Positions 13,401 to 26,400 of a DNA stretch of 64,000 nucleotides are shown here, one piece after another (within the stretch, counting starts at the first letter, position 1; each line of letters opens with the position of its first letter). Origin of the DNA: Glandiceps talaboti (lineage: Eukaryota; Hemichordata; Enteropneusta; Spengelidae); assembly GCF_964340395.1 (NCBI RefSeq), contig NC_135549.1, positions 31,189,332-31,253,331 on the forward strand, given 5' to 3'. The notes under the pieces are model-generated. The model did no database searches. It worked only from the letters and a program-made list of their open reading frames with translations, and was not told where the DNA came from. The translations under genes were made by a program, and so were the position numbers.

Positions 13401-15250
13401 CTTGATCGGCTGTCTGATCTTCATCTGCCATCTGTTTTCGTGCCATCTTCCTTGGCCTTGGGGTTCCATCCTGAAAGGAATGAATCAAACAATACAGTAT
13501 AAACTTATTGATGGAATGAAATAACAGTCATTTAGATTTTAATATTTACTATTAAAGTTGCCACTACTCAATGTAACCTTTTTGAAAAGATATTACAACT
13601 GATAATAAAGTTATTCTAATCTCCAAAATATTACTTCATTCAGCTACAATCTACTTGTGACACAAGGTTGTCACTACTAGTCATGTGCTTAGTACTGATA
13701 AAAGACCCTTTAGTTAACTTGTACTTTCCGTTGGTGAAGGAAAACAATATTGGGCAACAAAACCTAATGATCATTTTCAGTAATTTTACAATACCAAAAT
13801 CTTCACTTACTTCTTCCTCTTCTTGATTGGCTGTCTGATCTTCATCTGCCATCTGTGTTCGTGCCATCTTCCTTGGTCTTGGGGTTCCATCCTGAAAGGA
13901 ATGAATCAAACAATACAGTATAAACTTATTGATGGAATGAAATAACAGTCATTTAGATTTTAATATTTACTATTAAAGTTGCCACTACTCAATGTAACCT
14001 TTTTGAAAAGATATTACAACTGATAATAAAGTTATTCTAATCTCCAAAATATTACTTCATTCAGCTACAATCTACTTGTGACACAAGGTTGTCACTACTT
14101 GCCATGTGCTTAGTACTGACAAAAGACCCTTTAGTTAACTTGTACTTTTCATTGGTGAAGGAAAACAAGATTGGGCAACAAAACCTAATGATCATTTTCA
14201 GTTATTTTACAATACCAAAATCTTCACTTACTTCTTCCTCTTCTTGATTGGCTGTCTGATCTTCATCTGCCATCTGTGTTCGTGCCATCTTCCTTGGCCT
14301 TGGGGTTCCATCCTGAAAGGAATGAATCAAACAATACAGTATAAACTTATTGATGGAATGAAATAACAATCATTTAGATTTTAATATTTACTATTAAAGT
14401 TGCCACAACTTAATTTAACCTTTTTGAAAAGATATTACCACTGATAATAAAGTTATTCTAATCTCCAAAATATTACTTCATTCACCTACAATCTACTTGT
14501 GACACAAGGTTGTCACTACTAGTCATGTGCTTATTACTGACAAAAGACCCTTTAGTTAACTTGTACTTTCCATTGGTGAAGGAAAACAATATTGGGCAAC
14601 AAAATCTAATGACCATTTTCAGTAATTTTACAATTCCAAAATCTTCACTTACTTCTTCCTCTTCTTGATCGGCTGTCTGATCTTCATCTGCCATCTGTTT
14701 TCGTGCCATCTTCCTTGGCCTTGGGGTTCCATCCTGAAAGGAATGAATCAAACAATACAGTATAAACTTATTGATGGAATGAAATAACAGTCATTTAGAT
14801 TTTAATATTTACTATTAAAGTTGCCACTACTCAATGTAACCTTTTGAAAAGATATTACCACTGATAATAAAGTTATTGTAATGTCCAAAATATTACTTCA
14901 TCCAGCTACAATCTACTTGTGACACAAGGTTGTCACTACTAGTAATGTGCTTATTACTGACAAAAAACCCTTTAGTTAACTTGTACTTTCCATTGGTGAA
15001 GGAAAACAATATTGGGCAACAAAACCTAATGATCATTTTCAGTAATTTTACAATACCAAAATCTTCACTTACTTCTTCCTCTTCTTGATTGGCTGTCTGA
15101 TCTTCATCTGCCATCTGTGTTCGTGCCATCTTCCTTGGCCTTGGGGTTCCATCCTGAAAGAAATGAATCAAACAATACAGTATAAACTTATTGATGGAAT
15201 GAAATAACAGTCATTTAGATTTTAATATTTACTCTTAAAGTTGACACTAC
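7495..15250 (-). CDS. Array block B: exon-like copies 18-36, with a six-unit higher-order duplication
   Basis: The 5' edges lie at 7576, 7997, 8418, 8839, 9260, 9681, 10102, 10523, 10944, 11365, 11786, 12207, 12628, 13049, 13470, 13891, 14312, 14733 and 15153. Copy 18 (7576) is truncated at its donor side by the interruption and starts with a GGT codon in place of GAT. Copy 22 (9260) has the best donor (GAG then GTAAGT). Copies 24 and 30 (10102 and 12628) share an in-frame TAA at module residue 12, inherited through a 2,526-bp duplication covering six units. The other copies are open. Modules are mixed K12 and T12 with E at residue 25, or D in copy 23. Copies 35 and 36 match copies 7 and 8 of block A, including rare spacer variants, so distant parts of the array exchange sequence. 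Confidence 0.5.
9620..14693 (-). repeat. Six-monomer higher-order repeat, two tandem copies (2,526-bp period)
   Basis: Bases from about 9,620 to 12,167 recur essentially unchanged 2,526 bp further on, up to about 14,693. The two blocks share private variants: the premature TAA modules, the cctagggg variant in copies 23 and 29, gatattacaaccgataataaag spacers, and paired stretches encoding TADQ and SFIST. The period is exactly six times 421 bp. This is the classic product of unequal crossing-over between misaligned monomers, recent enough that little has diverged. Confidence 0.9.
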
Positions 15251-18200
15251 TCAATATAACCATTTTGAAAAGATATTACCACTGATAATAAAGTTATTCT
15301 AATCTCCAAAATATTACTTCACTAAGCTACAATCTACTTGTGACACAAGGTTGTCACTACTTGTCATGTGCTTAGTACTGACAAAAGACCCTTTAGTTAA
15401 CTTGTACTTTCCATTGGTGAAGGAAACAATATTGGGCAATAAAACCTAATGACCATTTTCAGTAATTTTACAATTCCAAAATCTTCACTTACTTCTTCCA
15501 CTTCTTGATTGGCTGTCTGGTCTTCATCTGCTATCTGTGTTCGTGACATCTTCCTTGGCCTTGGGGTTTCCATCCTGAAAAAAATGAATCAAACAATACA
15601 GTATAAACTTATTGATGGAATGAAATAACAGTCATTTAGATTTTAATATTTACTCTTAAAGTTGCCACTACTCAATATAACCTTTTTGAAAAGATATTAC
15701 CACAGATAATAAAGTTATTCTAATCTCAAAAATATTACTTCCTTCAGCTACAATCTACTTGTGACACAAGGTTGTCACTACTTCATGTGCTTAGTACTGA
15801 CAAAAGACCCTTTAGTTAACTTGTACTTTCCATTGGTGATTGAAAAAAAATATTGGGCAACAAAACCTTATGACCATTTTTAGTGATTTTACAATTCCAA
15901 AATCTTCACTTACTTCTTCCTCTTCTTGATTGGCTGTCTGATCTTCATCTGCCATCTGTGTTTGTGCTATCTTCCTTGGCCTTGGGGTTCCATCCTGAAA
16001 GAAATGAATCAAACAATACAGTATAAACTTATTGATGGAATGAAATAACAGTCATTTAGATTTTAATATTTACTCTTAAAGTTGCCACTACTCAATATAA
16101 CCATTTTGAAAAGATATTACCACTGATAATAAAGTTATTCTAATCTCCAAAATATTACTTCATTCAGCTAGAATCTACTTGTGACACAAGGTTGTCATTA
16201 CTTGTCATGTGCTTAATACTGACAAAAGACCCTTTAGTTAACTTGTACTTTCCATTGGTGAAGGAGGACAATATTAAGCAACAAAACCTAATGACCATTT
16301 TTAGTCATTTTACAATTCCAAAATCTTCACTTACTTCTTTTGCTTCTTGATTTGCTGTCTGATCTTCATCTGCCATCTGTGTTCGTGCCATCTTCCTTGG
16401 CCTTTGGGTTCCATCCTGAAAGAAATGAATCAAACAATACAGTATAAACTTATTGATGGAATGAAATAACAGTCATTTAGATTTTAATATTTACTCTTAA
16501 AGTTGTCACTACTCAATATAACCTTTTTGAAATGATACTACCTCTGATAATAAAGTTATTCTAATCTCCAAAATATTACTTCATTCAGCTACAATCTACT
16601 TGTGACACAAGGTTGTCACTACTTGTCATGTGCTTAGTACTGACAAAAGGCCCTTTAGTTAACTTGTACTTTCTATTGGTGAAGGAAAACAATATTGGGC
16701 AACAAAATCTAATGAATATTTTCAGTAATTTTACAATTCCAAAATCTTCACTTACTTCTTACTCTTCTTGATTGGCTGTCTGATCTTCATCTGCCATCTG
16801 TGTTCGTGCCATCTTCCTTGGCCTTCTGGTTCCATCCTAAAAGGAATGAATCAAACAATATAGTATAAACTTATTGATGGAAAGAAATAAGTCATTTAGA
16901 TTTTAATATTTACTCTTAAAGTTGCCACGACTCAATGTAACCTTTTTGAAAAGATATTACCACTGATAATAAAGTTATTTTAATCTCCAAAATATTACTT
17001 CATTCAGCTACAATCTACTTGTGACACAAGGTTGTCACTACTAGTCATGTGCTCAGTACTGACAAAAGACCCTTTAGTTAACTTGTACTTTCCGTTGGTG
17101 AAGGAAAACAATATTGGGCAACAAAACCTAATGACCATTTTCAGTAATTTTACAATTCCAAAATCTTCACTTACTTCATCCGCTTCTTGATTGGCTGTCT
17201 GATCTTCATCTGTCATCTGTGTTCGTGCCATCTTCCTTGGCCTTGGGGTTCCATCCTGAAAGGAATGAATCAAACAATACAGTATAAACTTATTGATGGA
17301 ATGAAATAACAGTCATTTAGATTTTAATATTTACTCTTAAAGTTGACACTACTCAATATAACCATATTGAAAAGATATTACCACTGATAATAAAGTTATT
17401 GTAATGTCCAAAATATTACTTCATCCAGCTACAATCTACTTGTGACACAAGGTTGTCACTACTAGTAATGTGCTTATTACTGACAAAAAACCCTTTTGTT
17501 AACTTGTACTTTCCATTGGTGAAGGAAAACAATATTGGGCAACAAAACCTAATGATCATTTTCAGTAATTTTACAATACCAAAATCTTCACTTACTTCTT
17601 CCTCTTCTTGATTGGCTGTCTGATCTTCATCTGCCATCTGTGTTCGTGCCATCTTCCTTGGCCTTGGGGTTCCATCCTGAAAGGAATGAATCAAACAATA
17701 CAGTATAAACTTATTGATGGAATGAAATAACAGTCATTTAGATTTTAATATGTACTTTCCATTGGTGAAGGAAAACAATATTGGGCAACAAAACCTAATG
17801 ATCATTTTCAGTAATTTTACAATTCCAAAATCTTCACTTACTTCTTCCTCTTCTTGATTGGCTGTCTGATCTTCATCTCCCATCTGTGTTCGTGCTATCT
17901 TCCTTGGCCTTGGGGTTCCATCCTGAAAGGAATGAATCAAACAATACAGTATAAACTTATTGATGGAATGAAATAACAGTCATTTAGATTTTAATATTTA
18001 CTCTTAAAGTTGCCACTACTCAATATAACCATTTTGAAAAGATATTACCACTGATAATAAAGTTATTCTAATCTCCAAAATATTACTTCATTCAGCTAGA
18101 ATCTACTTGTGACACAAGGTTGTCACTACTTGTCATGTGCTTAGTACTGACAAAAGGCCCTTTAGTTAACTTGTACTTTCCATTGGTGAAGGAAAACAAT

Positions 18201-21200
18201 ATTGGGCAACAAAATCTAATGAATATTTTCAGTAATTTTACAATTCCAAAATCTTCACTTACTTCTTCCTCTTCTTGATTGGCTGTCTGATCTTCATCTG
18301 CCATCTGTGTTCGTGCCATCTTCCTTGGCCTTGGGATTCCATCCTGAAAGGATTGAATCAAACAATACAGTATAAACTTATTGATGGAATGAAATAACAG
18401 TCATTTAGATTTTAATATTTACTCTTAAAGTTGTCACTACTCAATATAACCTTTTTGAAATGATACTACCTCTGATAATAAAGTTATTCTAATCTCCAAA
18501 ATATTACTTCATTCAGCTACAATCTACTTGTGACACAAGGTTGTCACTACTTGTCATGTGCTTAGTACTGACAAAAGGCCCTTTAGTTAACTTGTACTTT
18601 CCATTGGTGAAGGAAAACAATATTGGGCAACAAAATCTAATGAATATTTTCAGTAATTTTACAATTCCAAAATCTTCACTTACTTCTTCCTCTTCTTGAT
18701 TGGCTGTCTGATCTTCATCTGCCATCTGTGTTCGTGCCATCTTCCTTGGCCTTGGGATTCCATCCTGAAAGGATTGAATCAAACAATACAGTATAAACTT
18801 ATTGATGGAATGAAATAACAGTCATTTAGATTTTAATATTTACTCTTAAAGTTGCCACTATTGAGTAACCTTTTTGAAAAGATATTACCACTGATAATAA
18901 AGTTATTCTAATCTCCAAAATATTACTTCATTCACCTACAATCTACTTGTGACACAAGGTTGTCACTACTTCATGTGAATAGTTCTGACAAAAGACCCTT
19001 TAGTTAACTTGAACTTTCCATTGGTGAATGAAAAAAATATTGGGCAACAAAACCTTATGACCATTTTTAGTAACTTTACAATTCCAAAATCTTCACTTAC
19101 TTCTTCCTCTTCTTGATTGGCTGTCTGATCTTCTTCTGCCATCTGTGTTCGTGCCATCTTCCTTGGTCTTGGGGTTCCATCCTGAAAGGAATGAATCAAA
19201 CAACACAGTATAAACTTATTGATGGAATGAAATAAGTCATTTAGATTTTAATATTTACTCTTAAAGTTGCCACTACTCAATATAACCGTTTTGAAAAAAT
19301 ATTACCACTGATAATAAAGTTATTCTAATCTCCAAAATATTACTTCATTCAGCTACAATCTACTTGTGACACAAGGTTGTCACTACTTGTCATGTGCTTA
19401 GTACTGACAAAAGACCCTTTAGTTAACTTGTACTTTCCATTGGTGAAGGAAAACAATATTGGCCAACAAAACCTAATGATCATTTTCAGTAATTTTACAA
19501 TTCCAAAATCTTCACTTACTTCTTCCTCTTCTTGATTGGCTGTCTGATCTTCATCTGCAATCTGTGTTCGTGCCATCTACCTTGGCCTTCTGGTTCCATC
19601 CTAAAAGGAATGAATCAAACAATATAGTATAAACTTATTGATGGAAAGAAATAAGTCATTTAGATTTTAATATTTACTCTTAAAGTTGCCACGACTCAAT
19701 GTAACCTTTTTGAAAAGATATTACCACTGATAATAAAGTTATTCTAATCTTCAAAATATTACTTCATTCAGCTACAATCTACTTGTGACACAAGGTTGTC
19801 ACTACTAGTCATGTGCTCAGTACTGACAAAAGACCCTTTAGTTAACTTGTACTTTCCGTTGGTGAAGGAAAACAATATTGGGCAACAAAACCTAATGACC
19901 ATTTTCAGTAATTTTACAATTCCAAAATCTTCACTTACTTCATCCGCTTCTTGATTGGCTGTCTGATCTTCATCTGTCATCTGTGTTCGTGCCATCTTCC
20001 TTGGCCTTGGGGTTCCATCCTGAAAGGAATGAATCAAACAATACAGTATAAACTTATTGATGGAATGAAATAACAGTCATTTAGATTTTAATATTTACTC
20101 TTAAAGTTGCCACTACTCAATATAACCGTTTTGAAAAAATATTACCACTGATAATAAAGTTATTCTAATCTCCAAAATATTACTTCATTCAGCTACAATC
20201 TACTTGGGACACAAGGTTGTCACTACTTCATGTGAATAGTACTGACAAAAGACCCTTTAGTTAACTTGAACTTTCCATTGGTGAATGAAAAAAATATTGG
20301 GCAACAAAACCTTATGACCATTTTTAGTAACTTTACAATTCCAAAATCTTCACTTACTTCTTCCTCTTCTTGATTGGCTGTCTGATCTTCATCTGCCATC
20401 TGTTTTCGTGCCATCTTCCTTGGTCTTGGGGTTCCATCCTGAAAGGAATGAATCAAACAACACAGTATAAACTTATTGATGGAATGAAATAACAGTCATT
20501 TAGATTTTAATAATTACTCTTAAAGTTGCCACTACTCAATATAACCGTTTTGAAAAAATATTACCACTGATAATAAAGTTATTCTAATCTCCAAAATATT
20601 ACTTCATTCAGCTACAATCTACTTGTGACACAAGGTTGTCACTACTTGTCATGTGCTTAGTGCTGACAAAAGACCCTTTAGTTAACTTGTACTTTCCATT
20701 GGTGAAGGAAAACAATATTGGGCAACAAAACCTAATGATCATTTTCAGTAATTTTACAATTCCAAAATCTTCACTTACTTTTTCCTCTTCTTGATTGGCT
20801 GTCTGATCTTCATCTGCCATCTGTGTCCGTGCCATCTGCCTTGGCCTTGGGGTTCCATCCTGAAAGGAATGAATCAAACAATACAGTATAAACTTATTGA
20901 TGGAATGAAATAAGTCATTTAGATTTTAATATTTACTCTTAAAGTTGCAACTACTCAATATAACCTTTTTGAAAAGATATTACCTCTGATAATAAAGTTA
21001 TTCTTATCTTCAAAATATTACTTCATTCAGCTACAATCTACTTGTGACACAAGGTTGTCACTACTTGTCATGTGCTTAGTACTGACAAAAGACCCTTTAG
21101 TTAACTTGTACTTTCCATTGGTGAAGGAAAACAATATTGGGCAACAAAACCTAATGATCATTTTCAGTAATTTTACAATTCCAAAATCTTCACTTACTTC

Positions 21201-23470
21201 TTCCTCTTCTTGATTGGCTGTCTGATCTTCATCTGCAATCTGTGTTCGTGCCATCTACCTTGGCCTTCTGGTTCCATCCTAAAAGGAATGAATCAAACAA
21301 TATAGTATAAACTTATTGATGGAAAGAAATAAGTCATTTAGATTTTAATATTTACTCTTAAAGTTGCCACGACTCAATGTAACCTTTTTGAAAAGATATT
21401 ACCACTGATAATAAAGTTATTCTAATCTTCAAAATATTACTTCATTCAGCTACAATCTACTTGTGACACAAGGTTGTCACTACTAGTCATGTGCTCAGTA
21501 CTGACAAAAGACCCTTTAGTTAACTTGTACTTTCCGTTGGTGAAGGAAAACAATATTGGGCAACAAAACCTAATGACCATTTTCAGTAATTTTACAATTC
21601 CAAAATCTTCACTTACTTCATCCGCTTCTTGATTGGCTGTCTGATCTTCATCTGTCATCTGTGTTCGTGCCATCTTCCTTGGCCTTGGGGTTCCATCCTG
21701 AAAGGAATGAATCAAACAATACAGTATAAACTTATTGATGGAATGAAATAACAGTCATTTAGATTTTAATAATTACTCTTAAAGTTGCCACTACTCAATA
21801 TAACCGTTTTGAAAAAATATTACCACTGATAATAAAGTTATTCTAATCTCCAAAATATTACTTCATTCAGCTACAATCTACTTGTGACACAAGGTTGTCA
21901 CTACTTCATGTGAATAGTACTGACAAAAGACCCTTTAGTTAACTTGAACTTTCCATTGGTGAATGAAAAAAATATTGGGCAACAAAACCTTATGACCATT
22001 TTTAGTAACTTTACAATTCCAAAATCTTCACTTACTTCTTCCTCTTCTTGATTGGCTGTCTGATCTTCATCTGCCATCTGTTTTCGTGCCATCTTCCTTG
22101 GTCTTGGGGTTCCATCCTGAAAGGAATGAATCAAACAACACAGTATAAACTTATTGATGGAATGAAATAACAGTCATTTAGATTTTAATAATTACTCTTA
22201 AAGTTGCCACTACTCAATATAACCGTTTTGAAAAAATATTACCACTGATAATAAAGTTATTCTAATCTCCAAAATATTACTTCATTCAGCTACAATCTAC
22301 TTGTGACACAAGGTTGTCACTACTTGTCATGTGCTTAGTACTGACAAAAGACCCTTTAGTTAACTTGTACTTTCCATTGGTGAAGGAAAACAATATTGGC
22401 CAACAAAATCTAATGACCATTTTCAGTAATTTTACAATTCCAAAAACTCCACTTACTTCTTCCTCTTCTTGATTGGCTGTCTGATCTTCATCTGCAATCT
22501 GTGTTCGTGCCATCTACCTTGGCCTTTGGGTTCCATCCTGAAAGGAATGAATCAAACAATACAGTATAAGCTTATTGATGGAATGAAATAACAGTCATCT
22601 AGATTTTAATATTTACTCTTAAAGTTGTCACTACTCAATATAACCTTTTTGAAATGATATTACCTTTGATAATAAAGTTTTTCTTATCTTCAAAATATTA
22701 CTTCATTCAGCTACAATCTACTTGTGACACAAGGTTGTCACTACTTGTCACGTGCTTAGTACTGACAAAAGACCCTTTAGTTAACTTGTACTTTCCATTG
22801 GTGAAGGAAAACAATATTGGGCAACAAAACCTAATGATCATTTTAAGTAATTTTACAATTCCAAAATCTTCACTTACTTCTTCCTCTTCTTGATTGGCTG
22901 TCTGATCTTCATCTGCCATCTGTGTTCGTGCCATCTGCCTTGGCCTTGGGGTTCCATCCTGAAAGGAATAAATCAAACAATACAGTATAAACTTATTGAT
23001 GGAATGAAATAACAGTCATTTAGATTTTAATATTTACTCTTAAAGTTGTCACTACTCAATATAACCTTTTTGAAAAGATATTACCTCTCATAATAAAGTA
23101 ATTCTTATCTTCAAAATATTATTTCATTCAGCTACAATCTACTTGTGACACAAGGTTGTCACTACTTGTCATGTGCTTAGTACTGACAAAAGACCCTTTA
23201 GTTAACTTGTAATTTCCATTGGTGAAGGAAAACAATATTGTGCAACAAAATCTAATGACCATTTTCAGTAATTTTACAATACCATAATCTTCACTTACTT
23301 CTTCCTCTTCTTGATTGGCTGTCCAATCTTTATCTGCCATCTGTGTTCATGCCATCATCCTTGGCCTTGGCGTTCCATCCTGAAAGGAATGAATCAAACA
23401 ATACAGTATAAACTTATTGATGGAATGAAATAACAGTCATTTAGATTTTAATATTTACTCTTAAAGTTGC
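15251..23470 (-). CDS. Array block C: exon-like copies 37-56 (T12 subtype; several stops)
   Basis: The 5' edges lie at 15574, 15994, 16415, 16836, 17255, 17676, 17922, 18343, 18764, 19181, 19600, 20019, 20438, 20859, 21278, 21697, 22116, 22537, 22958 and 23379. Copy 37 carries a one-base insertion. Copy 40 has a TAA near its 3' end. Copies 47, 51 and 54 share a TAG in place of the AAG at module residue 8. Copy 56 has TGA in place of CGA at residue 11. The spacing of 246 bp between copies 42 and 43 marks a deletion inside the intron that leaves both exons whole. Copies 47-50 and 51-54 form a four-unit higher-order repeat offset by 1,678 bp. Copies 44 and 45 are near-identical neighbours and share isoleucine at residue 3 (DGIPRPRK). 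Confidence 0.45.
19349..22560 (-). repeat. Four-monomer higher-order repeat (1,678-bp offset)
   Basis: The modules and spacers at 19,349-20,456 recur at 21,027-22,134 with the same private differences: catctac (stop) modules, cttctggttcc acceptor-side variants, the ATCCGCTTC donor-side variant and gaataaccgttttgaaaaaat-type spacers. The offset is close to four monomers. This event is independent of the six-unit duplication in block B. Confidence 0.85.
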
Positions 23471-26400
23471 CACTACTAAATTTAACCTTTTTGAAAAGAT
23501 ATTACCTCTGATAATAAAGTTATTCTATTCTCCAAAATATTACTTCATTCAGCTACAATCTACTTGTGACACAATGTTGTCATCACTACTTGTCATGTGC
23601 TTAGTACTGACAAAAGACCCTTTAGTTAACTTGTACTTTCCATTGGTGAAGGAAAACAATATTGGGCAACAAAACCTAATGACCATTTTCAGTAATTTTA
23701 CAATTCCAAAATCTTCACTTACTTCTTCCGCTTCTTGATTGGCTGTCTGATCTTCATCTGCCATCTGTGTTCGTGACATCTTCCTTGGCCTTGCGGTTCC
23801 ATCCTGAAAGGAATGAATCAAACAATACAGTATAAACTTATTGATGGAATGAAATAACAGTCATTTAGATTTTAATATTTACTCTTAAAGTTGCCACTAC
23901 TCAATTTAACCTTTTTGAAAAGATATTACCACTGATAATAAAGTTATTCTAATCTCCAAAATGTTACTTCATTCAGCTACAATCTACTTGTGACACAAGG
24001 CTGTCACTACTAGTCATGTGCTTAGTACTGACAAAAGACCCTTTAGTTAACTTGTACTTTCCATTGGTGAAGGAAAACAATGTTGCGCAACAAAACCTAA
24101 TGACCATTTTCAGTAATTTTACAATTCCAAAATCTTCACTTACTTCTTCAAATTCTTGATTGGCTGTCTGATCTTCATCTGCCATCTGTGTTCGTGCCAT
24201 TTTCCTTGGCCTTAGGGTTCCATCCTGAAAGGAATGAATCAAACAATACAGTATAAACTTATTGATGGAATGAAATAACAGTCATTTAGATTGTAATATT
24301 TACTCCTAATGTTGCAACTACTCAATTTAACCTTTTTGAAAAGATATTACCACTGATAATAAAGTTATTCTAATCTCCAAAATATTACTTCATTCAGCTA
24401 CAATCTACTTGTGACTCAAGGTTGTCACTACTTGTCATGTGTTTAGTACTGACAAAAGACCCATAGGTAACTTGTACTTTATATTGGTGAAGGAAAACAA
24501 TATTGGGCAACAAAACCTAATGACCATTTTCAGTAATTTTACAATTCCAAAAACATCACTTACTTCTTCCGCTTCTTGATTGGCTGTCTGGTCTTCCTCT
24601 GCCATCTGTGTTCGTTCCATCTTCCTTGGCCTTGGGGTTCCATCCTGAAATTTAGGAATTAATCAAACAATACAGTATAAACTTATTGATGGAATGAAAT
24701 AACAGTCATTTAGATTTTAATATTTACTCTTAAAGTTGCCTCTACTCAATATAACCTTTTTGAAAAGATATTACCACTGATAATAAAGTTATTCTAATCT
24801 CTAAAATATTACTTCATTCACCTACAATCTACTTGTGACACAAGGTTGTCACTACTAGTCATGAGCTTAGTACTGACAAAAGACCCTTTAGATAACTTGT
24901 ACTTTCCATTGGTGAAGGAAAACAATGTTGCGCAACAAAACCTAATGACCATTTTCAGTAATTTTACAATTCCAAAATCTTCACTAACTTCTTCCACTTC
25001 TTCATTGGCTGTCTGATCTTCATCTGCCATATGTGTTCGTGACATCTTCCTTGGCCTTGGGGTTCCATCCTGAAAGGAATGAATCAAACAATACAGTATA
25101 AACTTATTGATGGAATGAAATAACAGTCATTTAGATTTTAATATTTACTCTTAAAGTTGCCACTACTCAATATAACCTTTTTGAAAAGATATTACCTCTG
25201 ATAATAAAGTGATTCTAATCTCTAAAATATTACTTCATTCAGCTACAATCTACTTGTGACACAAGGTTGTCACTACTAGTCATGTGCTTTTTACTGACAA
25301 AAGACCCTTTAGTTAACTTGTACTTTCCATTGGTGAAGGAAAACAATATTATGATACAAAACCTAATGACCATTTTCAGTAATTTTACAATTCCAAAATC
25401 TTCACTTACTTCTTCCGCTTCTTGATTGGCTGTCTTGTCTTCCTCTGCAATCTGTGTTCGTGCCATCTTCCTTGGCCTTGGGGTTCCATCCTGAAAGGAA
25501 TGAATCAAACAATACAGTATAAACTTATTGATGGAATGAAATAACAGTCATTTAGATTTTAATATTTACTCTTAAAGTTGCCACTGCTTAATTCAACCTT
25601 TTTGAAAAGATATTACCACTGATAATAAAGTTATTCTAATCTCCAAAATATTACTTCATTCAGCTACAATCTACTTGTGACACAAGGTTGTCACTACTTG
25701 TCATGTGCTTAGTACTGACAAAAGACCCTTTAGTTAACTTGTACTTTCCATTGGTGAAGGAAAACAATATTGGGAAACAAAACCTAATGACCATTTTCAG
25801 TAATATTACAATTCCAAAATCTTCACTTACTTCTTCCGCTTCTTGATTGGCTGTCTGTTCTTCCTCTGCCATCTGTGTTCGTGCCATCTTCCTTGGCCTT
25901 GGGGTTCCATCCTGAAAGGAATGAATCAAACAATACAGTATAAACTTATTGATGGAATGAAATAACAGTCATTTAGATTTTAATATTTACTCTTAAAGTT
26001 GCCACTGCTTAATTCAACCTTTTTGAAAAGATATTACCACTGATAATAAAGTTATTCTAATCTCCAAAATATTACTTCATTCAGCTACAATCTACTTGTG
26101 ACACAAGGTTGTCACTACTTGTCATGTGCTTAGTACTGACAAAAGACCCTTTAGTTAACTTGTACTTTCCATTGGTGAAGGAAAACAATATTGGGAAACA
26201 AAACCTAATGACCATTTTCAGTAATATTACAATTCCAAAATCTTCACTTACTTCTTCCGCTTCTTGATTGGCTGTCTGGTCTTCCTCTGCCATCTGTGTT
26301 CGTGCCATCTTCCTTGGCCTTGGGGTTCCATCCTGAAAGGAATGAATCAAACAATACAGTATAAACTTATTGATGGAATGAAATAACAGTCATTTAGATT

